In this document: positions 1 to 6,605 of the stretch, piece by piece
Layout: every line of letters begins with the position of its first letter
Position numbering within the stretch: the stretch's first letter is position 1
Source of the DNA: an uncultured Magnetococcales bacterium
Lineage (GTDB): Bacteria > Pseudomonadota > Magnetococcia > Magnetococcales > Magnetaquicoccaceae
Assembly (NCBI GenBank): GCA_903913345.1
Contig: CAIWLA010000439.1
Span: 1 to 21,849 of the forward strand
DNA length: 21,849 nt
Reading direction: 5' to 3'
The notes under the pieces: model-generated
The model's database searches: none
What the model saw: the letters and a program-made list of their open reading frames with translations, nothing else
Told to the model about the DNA's origin: nothing
Position numbers and translations under genes: made by a program

Positions 1-118
1 CAGGCGGTGCCAACCCAAGCGACTTGGCCGAAGATGGCATGGACCCATTATCTTCAAATTTTGCGAACAATGCAAATAAAATTTCACCGATTGCGTTTTT
101 TTCGCGCTTTTTGTGCCC

Positions 119-1147
119 TCAGTGCCCATGCACAGGGTCGCCGCACCCCACCGCAGTCGTGGAGGAGCATCCTGCCACCTCAAACTGCAATACCACATGC
201 TGGACACCGAAATTCTGTTTCAGCAGATCTTGGATCAACTTCTGGATCGGGACCGTCCGACTCAGAGGCATATCATCCACCTCCACGTGACCTTCAAAAT
301 GCACGTTATTGTCGTCCAGCATCCACATGTGGACGTGATGAATGGCGTTCACTCCTGGGAGATTACGCAGCGCAGCAACCACACTGTCGGGACTGATATC
401 CTTGGGAGATCCCATCATGAGAATGTTGACCGCTTCCTTGACGATACTCCAACTCTCCTTGAGGATGTAAAGGGAGATGACCATCGTGAGCACCGGATCC
501 AGCCAATAGATGCCCCATTGCTGGATAAAAAAGCCGCCTGCCAGTACCCCCACACTACTGACTGCATCCCCGAACATATGAAGATAGGCAGAACGGATGT
601 TCATGTTATCCTTGGCCCCAGAGGCCAGCAGCCAGGTGCCCAACCCGTTGGCCAACAATCCCACTGCCGCGACAATGATCATCATTCCCCCTTCCACTGG
701 CTGTGGATGGAGCAAGTGTTCCACTGCCTCCTTGAACAAATAGAAGCAGATGGCGATCAAGGTGGCGGAGTTGAAAACAGCGGCCATCATTTCGGCCCGC
801 TTCAGTCCAAAGGTGTATGCATCGGACTGGCCCCGCTGTCGTAACCGGATGGCGATGGCACTGATAATCATGGCGAAGCCGTCGCTGAAGTTGTGCAAGG
901 CGTCAGAGAGCAGCGACAAACTACCCGACATCACACCGCCCACAGCTTCCACGATGGTGATGAAAAAATTGATGGCCATGGCGGCCATCAACCGCCCCGC
1001 AGACACGCCTTCCACCGAATGATGGTGATGGTGCCCACCGCCGCAACCTTTTTGGCCATGATTATGGTCGTTATCTGGGCGACGATCCTGTTGGATGTCG
1101 TTATGATGGCTGCAATGGCTATGGTCGCCATGGTCTTGAATCAGCAT
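119..1147 (-). CDS. CDF-family heavy-metal cation efflux transporter (ZitB/CzcD type)
   Basis: This 342-aa inner-membrane protein belongs to the cation diffusion facilitator family, which exports Zn(II), and often Cd/Co, by proton antiport. The N-terminus (residues 6-43) is very rich in His and Cys, including a run of five His, and is a likely metal-binding tail. About six membrane segments follow, between residues 50 and 240. The two intramembrane metal-site motifs are visible: HNFSD in TM2 (H85, D89) and HMFGD in TM5 (H190, D194). This HD/HD set is typical of Zn/Cd transporters. A cytoplasmic ferredoxin-like C-terminal domain follows (residues 245-325), rich in His around 270-287. The start has an ideal AGGAGG at 1156-1161, 8 nt upstream. 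The gene is monocistronic here and its upstream region carries a MerR-type metal promoter (1228-1258), so metal-induced expression is likely. The exact metal cannot be read from sequence. Confidence 0.95.
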   Translation of the reverse strand: MLIQDHGDHSHCSHHNDIQQDRRPDNDHNHGQKGCGGGHHHHHSVEGVSAGRLMAAMAINFFITIVEAVGGVMSGSLSLLSDALHNFSDGFAMIISAIAIRLRQRGQSDAYTFGLKRAEMMAAVFNSATLIAICFYLFKEAVEHLLHPQPVEGGMMIIVAAVGLLANGLGTWLLASGAKDNMNIRSAYLHMFGDAVSSVGVLAGGFFIQQWGIYWLDPVLTMVISLYILKESWSIVKEAVNILMMGSPKDISPDSVVAALRNLPGVNAIHHVHMWMLDDNNVHFEGHVEVDDMPLSRTVPIQKLIQDLLKQNFGVQHVVLQFEVAGCSSTTAVGCGDPVHGH

Positions 1148-1227
1148 CCGTCGAGCCTCCTTGTCAGTTGTCCAAACTCATGGCAGGCGCACATCCAACG
1201 CGTAGCCAACCCCATAACCATGCCATG

Positions 1228-1258
1228 ATCAAACACCCTGTAGCTGCTACAGAGTCAA
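1228..1258 (-). promoter_or_regulatory. MerR-family metal-responsive promoter of the CDF exporter gene
   Basis: Read on the minus strand, this holds a -35 TTGACT (1253-1258), a 19-bp spacer (1234-1252) and a -10-like TTTGAT (1228-1233). The spacer is filled by a 10+1+10 bp dyad at 1235-1255 with a single mismatch; its core TGTAGCTGCTACA (1239-1251) is perfect. An over-long 19-20 bp spacer bearing a dyad is the hallmark of MerR-family activated promoters. The ACTCT...AGGGT arms resemble ZntR/PbrR/CadR-type sites. Transcription would start near 1221, about 70 nt before the exporter start codon. No merR-like gene lies in the window, so the regulator must be encoded elsewhere. Confidence 0.85.
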
Positions 1259-1597
1259 GCTCTTTTTTTACACCAAGGAGAAGAAAAGGCTTCATGCGTA
1301 TGCTGACATGGCGGGAGCCGTCCAGGCCGTTTCCATTGCTGTGGGAAAAGCATCCTCCAACACTCCGTGCTGGCAGAAACCACACGCCCTCAACGCGAAA
1401 CAGCGCAGTGGTGCGCGGATATGCGCGGCATGATTTTTCCGTTTTACAGTCGAAGGTTCTATCTGGTAGAGTGTATCGACGTGGATTGGTCGTGCCACCA
1501 GGAGAATGGTCGTCCTCAATCCAATACCAAAAACGGTGTGGCGAAGGCACTTTTTTTTTCCGATGAACAATGCCTGGATACCCCAAGGAGACAGACA
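1259..1597. other. intergenic region between the CDF promoter and the FGE-domain gene
   Basis: I see no convincing gene here. Open frames exist on both strands, but none has a recognisable product or a well-placed ribosome binding site. A run of nine or more T lies just before 1561, and AAGGAG at 1585-1590 is the ribosome binding site of the downstream gene. I could not identify a strong promoter for that gene, although one is expected here because the upstream gene is divergent. Confidence 0.5.
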
Positions 1598-2368
1598 ATG
1601 AAAAAAAGCGGTTTGGTATTGTTATTTGCCATCGCTGCGGTGATCACGGCGGGTGAGTTGATGGCCGACCCCCAGGCGGGTGATGCACGTTCGTTTGATG
1701 ACCTGGAATTTGTCTGGGTACCGAGCGGAACCTTTCAGATGGGATGTGAAGCCTCCCGCGAATGTTTTGACCATGAACAACCGGCACATGCCGTCACCCT
1801 GAGCGGATTCTGGTTGGCCAGGACCGAGGTGACACAAGGACAATGGAAAAAGGTGATGGGAGCAAACCCATCCCGGTACGCCGATTGTGGAGACAATTGT
1901 CCTGTGGAATCCGTCTCCTGGGACGATGTCCAGACATTCATCAAAAAGTTGAATGACCGTGGCGATGGCAAGTACCGGATGCCCACAGAGGCCGAATGGG
2001 AATATGCGTGTCGGTCTGGAGGACAAGCAGAAAAATATGCCGGGGGAAACGAGGTGGGCACCGTCGCCTGGTATCATGACCAGGACCGCGACGGTACAAC
2101 CCATCCCGTTGGCATGAAGGCGGCCAATGGCCTGGGTCTGTCTGACATGAGCGGAAATGTATGGGAATGGGTGCAGGATCAGCAGGGCAACTACAGCAGT
2201 GCTGCACAGACAAATCCTGTCAATGACAGTGTCAACGGCATATACCGCGTTGGTCGCGGTGGTTTCTGGAGCGACTATGCCAGGGGGGTGCGTTGTACCG
2301 ACCGCGATTTTTTTGCAGCCGGGATGCGATTTCATGGTGTCGGGGCACGTCTCGCCAGAAATCCCTGA
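1598..2368 (+). CDS. exported FGE/SUMF1-domain protein (formylglycine-generating-enzyme fold, probably non-catalytic)
   Basis: This is a 256-aa protein. An N-terminal signal peptide (residues 1-23, ending ELMA before DP) predicts export. The rest is one FGE-sulfatase domain, with the family landmarks in order: VPSGTFQMG (41-49), EVTQGQWKKVMG (77-88), PVESVSWDD (102-110), RMPTEAEWEYACR (127-139), LSDMSGNVWEW (181-191) and RGGFWSDYARGVRC (220-233). True FGE uses a pair of closely spaced C-terminal cysteines; only Cys233 lies in this region, so sulfatase activation looks unlikely. The domain more probably binds a ligand or modifies another substrate. I chose ATG 1598 because AAGGAG (1585-1590) lies just upstream and the signal peptide begins there; an in-frame extension back to 1367 has no such support. 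The C-terminal part resembles the C-type-lectin-like scaffold used by diversity-generating retroelements (see findings). Confidence 0.88.
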   Translation: MKKSGLVLLFAIAAVITAGELMADPQAGDARSFDDLEFVWVPSGTFQMGCEASRECFDHEQPAHAVTLSGFWLARTEVTQGQWKKVMGANPSRYADCGDNCPVESVSWDDVQTFIKKLNDRGDGKYRMPTEAEWEYACRSGGQAEKYAGGNEVGTVAWYHDQDRDGTTHPVGMKAANGLGLSDMSGNVWEWVQDQQGNYSSAAQTNPVNDSVNGIYRVGRGGFWSDYARGVRCTDRDFFAAGMRFHGVGARLARNP

Positions 2369-2718
2369 CCCTCCGGGTCTCGATATGAGGTCTCTTCGGA
2401 ACGGAGAAGGCGGCAGACTCCAAATCAACCCGCTACCCGGAGGAAACGATACGCCAAAAGGAAAATTCTCCACCTGTTGGCTGCAGTGCAACAAGAGAAC
2501 GTTTCGATGGTATCTTGGTTGAGCAAAGGATACGGCATTTAACATCCTATTGTCATTCAATGGCTTTTTCGTGGCCATCGAAATCTTCCTGTCACCACAC
2601 CCAGCGCATCTGAACTCGCTTTCGATCGTCACTTGGGTGGCCAAAGGCCAAAGACAAGCAAGAAATTTTCTGATGCAAATTTTGCTTATAATTCATAGAA
2701 TGCAATCCTCAACCACCT
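2369..2718. other. intergenic region between convergent FGE-domain and Rpn genes
   Basis: No gene is supported in these 350 nt. A small inverted repeat (GACCC, loop TCC, GGGTC, at 2367-2379) overlaps the FGE stop codon but has no following T-run, so it is not a clear intrinsic terminator. The two flanking genes converge, so terminators are expected here. The stretch before the Rpn stop is AT-richer than its surroundings. Confidence 0.45.
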
Positions 2719-3618
2719 TCACGAAGGTTCCGCCAGGACGCTCTCCAAAGTCGGTGCGTCCAGGATGCGGAGACTCCACTCCTCCAGGGTGGACAGTTCA
2801 GCATCGGCTATTTTCTGGCTGGCCCAGGAGGGCAGATCGCCAAAGCGGCGTTGGAGTTGGCGGGTCAACATGGAAGCCGCCTCATCCTGGCGGCCTTTCT
2901 GCGCCCCTTCCTCCCGTGCCTGTTCAACCGCTCCCCGTGCATCCGCTATGGCAATGCCGGCCTTGTCATACATTTCAAGCTCCTCAGCCGTCATGTTGGC
3001 CACCATAGCCATTTCAAAGGCGTGACGAAATGGGGCTGTACTCAGCTTTTCAGGCACCTCCTGCAGAGAACCGGCATATTTGATGAAATAGATCCACTTG
3101 TCGAGGAGATCGTCCAAATTCTCCAGTGGCTTGACAAATTTTGGAAGCTCAACAAAGAAGAGCAGGATCTCCTGCAGGTAAGAGTGCCCCGTGATGGTTT
3201 CCCGTGACTCGTGGCGTGAAACGCAGTGGTTAAAGCCGTCGAACAGGACAAAATCGGTAATGGTAATGGCGATCACCTGATTCAGTTTGGGATACTCCTC
3301 GCCCCGATCAATCTGGTGCGCGTATGCCTTGGCAGCGTTGTACTGGATCCTCTTCAGGAAGGCGGCCACCTTCTGCACCTGCATTTCCACGATGTAGTCG
3401 ACGCCTCGGTGGTCCCGACACTTGACATCCAGGATAGAATATTTCAGTTCCCGTATCTTGGGTGCCAGGAAGGGGTCGAGGATGGTCAACTCGGCGATAC
3501 GCCGATCTCCCTCCAATCCCAGAAGGCTCTCCAGGAAACTGACGAGGAGGTCCTTGGCACTCTCGCTGCCGAAGATTTTCTTGAACGCGAAGTCGATGCG
3601 TGGATCGATGAATTTCAT
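2719..3618 (-). CDS. Rpn family PD-(D/E)XK nuclease / putative transposase-like protein with DUF4351-like tail
   Basis: This 299-aa protein opens with MKFIDPRIDFAFKKIFG, the signature start of the Rpn (recombination-promoting nuclease, formerly transposase_31/PDDEXK_2) family. The nuclease core is visible as LDVKCRD (D64) followed by IVEMQ (E78, Q80), i.e. D...ExQ, so the active site looks intact. The C-terminus (about 248-297: MLTRQLQRRFGDLPSW...LEEWSLRILDAPTLESVL) matches the DUF4351 pattern, linked by a charged helix with GRQDEAAS. E. coli Rpn proteins are DNA endonucleases promoting RecA-independent recombination, and newer work points to phage defence; the role here is not known. I chose ATG 3618 over the longer frame (to 3690) because the family starts at MKF and AGGTGG lies 7 nt upstream. 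No terminal repeats flank it. It is probably a late, independent insertion beside the flagellar cluster. Confidence 0.9.
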   Translation of the reverse strand: MKFIDPRIDFAFKKIFGSESAKDLLVSFLESLLGLEGDRRIAELTILDPFLAPKIRELKYSILDVKCRDHRGVDYIVEMQVQKVAAFLKRIQYNAAKAYAHQIDRGEEYPKLNQVIAITITDFVLFDGFNHCVSRHESRETITGHSYLQEILLFFVELPKFVKPLENLDDLLDKWIYFIKYAGSLQEVPEKLSTAPFRHAFEMAMVANMTAEELEMYDKAGIAIADARGAVEQAREEGAQKGRQDEAASMLTRQLQRRFGDLPSWASQKIADAELSTLEEWSLRILDAPTLESVLAEPS

Positions 3619-3778
3619 GACTGGGCCACCTGTTGACGGAGACAACCAGGAACAGGTGCCAGTGTAACCGTTCGGTACATGGAATGCCACAGGATTCGTC
3701 GCAGGTGTCAGATTGAGTGTTCCTCTGGAGGGGGCAGTTTTTCATATGGCAACCTATCCAATCCGCTCGGTTGCCCCA

Positions 3779-4015
3779 CTACTGGTTGCCAGAAAGGATG
3801 CGGGAGGCCTGTTCCAGAACGGCATCCGATGTCTTCTGGTTGGCCTTGCGGGTCTCCCGCTTGATCTTGTCATAAATTTCCTCGCGATGGACCTCCACAT
3901 CCCGAGGCGCGTCAATGCCAATACGCACCTGATTGCCCTTGATGCCCAGGAGGGTGATCTTGATCTCTTCCCCAATCGTCAGGCTCTCGCCAATACGCCG
4001 TGTCAATATTAACAT
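3779..4015 (-). CDS. csrA: carbon storage regulator CsrA (RsmA), RNA-binding translational regulator
   Basis: This 78-aa protein starts [15 protein letters not shown], which is diagnostic of CsrA. It forms a homodimer that binds GGA-containing hairpins in mRNA leaders. The RNA-contact residues are present: L4, R6/R7 and R44 in [10 protein letters not shown] (42-51). The length is usual, with a slightly long tail (60-78). An in-frame extension to 4060 (adding MVCRRFLC...) is rejected because the family always starts at MLI. The ribosome binding site is unusual: a G-run about 9 nt upstream plus GGAG too close to ATG. It lies 74 nt downstream of flgN, on the same strand, as the last gene of the flagellar cluster. 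CsrA is often tied to flagellar control, but its usual antagonist gene fliW is not in the window. A weak sigma54-like site (4059-4073) could give it its own promoter. Confidence 0.96.
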   Translation of the reverse strand: MLILTRRIGESLTIGEEIKITLLGIKGNQVRIGIDAPRDVEVHREEIYDKIKRETRKANQKTSDAVLEQASRILSGNQ

Positions 4016-4058
4016 GCTCCAACACCCCCCGCCCCCACATAAAAACCGCCTGCACACC

Positions 4059-4073
4059 ACAAAAACGGTGCCA
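4059..4073 (-). promoter_or_regulatory. weak candidate sigma54 promoter upstream of csrA
   Basis: On the minus strand the intergenic space between flgN and csrA reads TGGCACCGTTTTTGT. This gives a perfect -24 half (TGGCAC) and GG-N10-GT, with T in place of the conserved C at -12. Transcription would start near 4047, about 30 nt before the csrA ATG. The -12 mismatch makes this tentative, but the flgF operon upstream carries a much better sigma54 site. Confidence 0.35.
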
Positions 4074-4089
4074 GAAAATCCCTTTCAAA

Positions 4090-4608
4090 CTATAGCTGTT
4101 TTGACAATAAATGGAACCGGGTTTTGGTCTGTCGTGAACCCAGACGATTGTAGGAGGCGGTGGCACTCGTCGTGCCACCCTGCAAGGCGGACAGAATGGA
4201 TTCGGTGGCAGCCAGCACCCCCGTAAAGACGGCCTGATTGGTCCGATTGATCTTGTCCGCCTGCTGAATGCTCTGTCGCAACCGCTGGCGCATCTCCTGC
4301 AGGCCGGTATCTCCCCCCATGGCCTGGTCCAACACACTCAGGTTCAGCCCTTCGGGCTTCAACCCCAACCGCTTGGCCATCTGGGCGGTCACACGCTGGC
4401 GCAACTGGTCAATGGCACGGATCTTGGACAAATGTTCACCAATCTGTCCAGAAAGGGACTCCAGGGCATCCAGATCCCGCTTGCGCAACAACTCCTGTTC
4501 ATCGAGCAACAAGGTCTGCAGTTGAATGAACTGTTGCGTCAGCGGCTCCAGGATTTGCCGCAGTTGACGAAGATCCTCTTCGAGGAGGGGGTTGCCCGCA
4601 TCGGCCAT
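4090..4608 (-). CDS. flgN: flagellar export chaperone FlgN
   Basis: This 172-aa protein is almost entirely helical. Leucine/glutamine-rich heptads run through residues 8-60 (LLEEDLRQLRQILEPL, FIQLQTLLLDEQELLRKRDLDALESLSGQIGEHL), the usual FlgN coiled coil with the conserved LLxxERxxLxxxDxxxLExL pattern. A second helix follows at 85-140. FlgN is a cytoplasmic chaperone for the hook-filament junction proteins FlgK and FlgL. The call also rests on position: directly after flgM, a very common pairing. The C-terminus (SYNRLGSRQ...) is polar and probably disordered, as in other FlgN proteins. The ATG at 4608 overlaps an ATG-GCA-TAA triplet string just upstream and has only a weak GGA at about 8 nt. 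It is 39 nt from flgM and likely cotranscribed. Confidence 0.82.
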   Translation of the reverse strand: MADAGNPLLEEDLRQLRQILEPLTQQFIQLQTLLLDEQELLRKRDLDALESLSGQIGEHLSKIRAIDQLRQRVTAQMAKRLGLKPEGLNLSVLDQAMGGDTGLQEMRQRLRQSIQQADKINRTNQAVFTGVLAATESILSALQGGTTSATASYNRLGSRQTKTRFHLLSKQL

Positions 4609-4647
4609 TATGCCATTCCATATGCCAAAAGATTTGGTTTGTCTCTG

Positions 4648-4968
4648 TTACATCGATTTTTTTCGGTCCATCAGAACCTGACGCAAGATTTTGTCCGCCA
4701 CATCCAGGCTGGAGACATGGTACCGCCCGGACATCACGGCCTCGCGAATGGGGCCGACCAACTCCATGCGAATGTCCGGTGCCTGACCGACCGTCTCATC
4801 GGCTCGGCCAATGACACGGGCATCGGACGAAAAGACCACATCGTCACTGCGATTGGCAGAAGAGACCACCGTCGAGCCACTCGACCCGCTCGACCCGCTC
4901 TTCGGGGCACGCTGTCCGGAAATCCTGCCCAGCTTTCCAACCGTCACACTTTTTATTCTGGTCACCAT
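4648..4968 (-). CDS. flgM: anti-sigma28 factor FlgM (negative regulator of flagellin synthesis)
   Basis: This 106-aa protein has the FlgM layout: a basic, Ser/Gly-rich disordered N-terminal half (residues 1-45, including GSSGSSGSTVVSS) and a C-terminal FliA-binding helical part. The diagnostic stretch is IRMELVGPIREAVMSGRYHVSSLDVADKILRQVL (67-99), which matches the family pattern of a helix, SGxY, V, then LADKIL. FlgM holds sigma28 (FliA) inactive until the hook-basal body is complete, then is exported. I chose ATG 4968; a longer frame to 5046 lacks family resemblance. The best Shine-Dalgarno (AAGGA) is unusually far, about 14 nt upstream. It lies 112 nt downstream of flgJ, with no recognisable sigma28 or sigma54 promoter in that gap. 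It is probably transcribed with the cluster. Confidence 0.87.
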   Translation of the reverse strand: MVTRIKSVTVGKLGRISGQRAPKSGSSGSSGSTVVSSANRSDDVVFSSDARVIGRADETVGQAPDIRMELVGPIREAVMSGRYHVSSLDVADKILRQVLMDRKKSM

Positions 4969-5080
4969 GATGGAATGCGTTTCCTTCTCACGCCGGAGTG
5001 CTGACCGGACGACATCCCCGCAGACAACCGATGATGGATGACGCACCCAACCCTTTGCTCAACACACTACCCGCTTTGGG

Positions 5081-5497
5081 TCACTCCCCACCGACCCCCG
5101 TCTTGGTCGGCATGGAACTCACCGCGTTCAGTGCATTGGACTGGGATTGCAGTCGCGACACCTCGGTTTGGGGATCTGTTTTTGTCTGTCCCGGCCGATT
5201 CGCCAAATATTTGAGCAGGCCCTCTTTCAAACCCAGGCCATTCTTCCTCTGGCTCATCACTTTAGCATACTCCCCATCCAGCAAGTCACGGAATATTTTT
5301 TCTCCCTCACTTTCTCTGATCAGCGTCGGCTCCCCTGACGGCGGTTTGGGGATGGTTTTGCGCATGGAGCCTAACATCTGCTTGATGAATATGGCCTCGA
5401 ACTCCGTGGCAGCCGACTGCAAACGCTTGCTCTCCTGAGGAGAAAGGGCCGTTGACGGCGGAACCCCTGCACCACCGATGGGAGGCAGACCGCTCAC
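5081..5497 (-). CDS. flgJ: flagellar rod-capping protein FlgJ, short form without muramidase domain
   Basis: This 138-aa protein carries only the rod-binding domain: FEAIFIKQMLGSMRKTIPK (33-51) and FRDLLDGEYAKVMSQRKNGLGLKEGLLKYL (69-98). Gammaproteobacterial FlgJ is about twice as long because of a C-terminal peptidoglycan hydrolase; that half is absent. Another enzyme must open the cell wall for the rod, as in alphaproteobacteria. It acts in the periplasm as the cap on which rod subunits assemble. It uses a GTG start (5495-5497) that overlaps the flgI TGA by four bases, and GGAGG inside the flgI 3' end lies about 4 nt upstream. Translation should therefore be coupled to flgI. The C-terminal 40 residues are polar and Ser/Thr/Gln-rich. 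Confidence 0.92.
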   Translation of the reverse strand: MSGLPPIGGAGVPPSTALSPQESKRLQSAATEFEAIFIKQMLGSMRKTIPKPPSGEPTLIRESEGEKIFRDLLDGEYAKVMSQRKNGLGLKEGLLKYLANRPGQTKTDPQTEVSRLQSQSNALNAVSSMPTKTGVGGE

Positions 5498-6600
5498 ATG
5501 ACCTCCAATTCCGCCTGCAAGGCACCGGAGGCCTTGATGGATTGCAGGATGGCGATCAGATCACGGGGGGTCACCCCAATCGAATTCAACCCACGCACCA
5601 GCTCACCCAACGTGACACCCGCTCCCATCTCCAAGACCTTCCCCTCCTGCTCTTTGACGGCGATATCGGTCTTCGGTGTCACCACCGTTGCCCCCCCGCT
5701 CTTGGCATTGGGCTGGCTGACCTGGGGCGATTCGGTAATCTTGATGCTCAACCCCCCATGGGCCAAGGCCACAGTGGAGACCCGCACATTTTCACCCATG
5801 ACAATGGTGCCCGTGCGTTCGTTGATGATCACCTGCGCCACCTGGTCGGGATCCACCTGGAGATTTTCCAGACGGGAGACAAAATCGACCACCTTGCCCT
5901 GATAGGCCGGGGGAACGGTCAACTGAATGGTCCCGGAATCCCGCGCCGAGGCCAACGGCTCGCCGAACAGACCATTGATGGACTTCACCACCCGTGTGAC
6001 GGTGGTAAAATCGGGGTTGCGCAGGGACAATTGCAACTGAAATTCCTGGTTCAGCTCGAAATTGACCTCCTTCTCAATGGTGGCCCCCCCCGCGATACGG
6101 GCCACCGTGGGATGATTTTTTTGCACCGACTGCGCCGCCCCCTCGGCGGCAAACCCCCCGATGGAGACCGGCCCCTGGGCCACCGCATAAATCTTGCCAT
6201 CCGCCCCTTTGAGGGGAGTGAGAATCAAGGTGCCCCCCTGCAAACTCTTGGCATCCCCCAACGAAGAGAGGGTCACATCCAGCTTGCCCCCCTGCCGCGC
6301 AAACGGAGGCAGGGAAGCGGTCACCATCACCGAGGCAATATTTTTGACCTTGACCCCCTGAGGCGTGGAAATACCCATGCGCTCCAGCATCATCGTCAGC
6401 GATTGCGCCGTAAAGGCGGCACTGGAGTCCCCGGTTCCGTTCAAACCCACCACCATGCCAAAACCGGTCAGTGGGTTTTCCCGAACCCCTTCAATGTCCA
6501 CCATGTCTTTCAGGCGGGCCGCATGGCCCGCACAAGAGAGGGCCAACAGCAGGACAACCAATCCACAGGATACAACTTTAGAAAATTTCATTGTGGTCAT
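5494..6600 (-). CDS. flgI: flagellar basal-body P-ring protein FlgI
   Basis: This 368-aa protein has full family length (about 365). A signal peptide occupies residues 1-27 (hydrophobic VVSCGLVVLLLALSCAGHA), and the mature protein begins with the FlgI hallmark ARLKDMVDIEGVRENPLTGFGMVVGLNGTGDS (28-59). Other conserved blocks are MLERMGI (71-77), KNIASVMVTASLPPFARQGGKLDVTLSSLGDAKSLQGGTLILTPLKGADG (86-135) and VIINERTGTIVMG. The C-terminal LGELVRGLNSIGVTPRDLIAILQSIKASGALQAELEVM is also family-typical. FlgI forms the periplasmic P ring in the peptidoglycan layer around the rod, with FlgA as chaperone. Two start codons are possible (6600 and 6591); neither has a strong ribosome binding site, and the gene begins 5 nt after the flgH stop, so coupling is likely. 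Confidence 0.97.
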   Translation of the reverse strand: MTTMKFSKVVSCGLVVLLLALSCAGHAARLKDMVDIEGVRENPLTGFGMVVGLNGTGDSSAAFTAQSLTMMLERMGISTPQGVKVKNIASVMVTASLPPFARQGGKLDVTLSSLGDAKSLQGGTLILTPLKGADGKIYAVAQGPVSIGGFAAEGAAQSVQKNHPTVARIAGGATIEKEVNFELNQEFQLQLSLRNPDFTTVTRVVKSINGLFGEPLASARDSGTIQLTVPPAYQGKVVDFVSRLENLQVDPDQVAQVIINERTGTIVMGENVRVSTVALAHGGLSIKITESPQVSQPNAKSGGATVVTPKTDIAVKEQEGKVLEMGAGVTLGELVRGLNSIGVTPRDLIAILQSIKASGALQAELEVM

Positions 6601-6605
6601 GGGAC

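Noticed and set aside
1..118. Possible gene fragment at the left edge
   Set aside because: Short open frames there have no recognisable product or ribosome binding site; the T-rich stretch at 100-115 does not form a clear terminator with a stem.
1168..1566. 132-aa open frame on the plus strand between the CDF exporter and the FGE-domain gene
   Set aside because: It runs through the MerR-type promoter, has no family resemblance, and its best internal ATG (1294) has a poorly spaced ribosome binding site.
1598..2368. FGE-domain protein as an active sulfatase-maturation enzyme
   Set aside because: The closely spaced catalytic cysteine pair near the C-terminus is missing; only one Cys (233) is present in that region, and no sulfatase gene is nearby.
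3748..3775. Inverted repeat GGCAACC / GGTTGCC with a 14-nt loop just after csrA, as a terminator
   Set aside because: The stem is only 7 bp, the loop is long and no T-run follows on the minus strand, so a terminator call is not justified.
4969..5080. Sigma28 (FliA) promoter upstream of flgM
   Set aside because: FlgM genes often have one, but the gap shows no acceptable TAAAG / GCCGATAA pair at the right spacing, and no sigma54 motif either.
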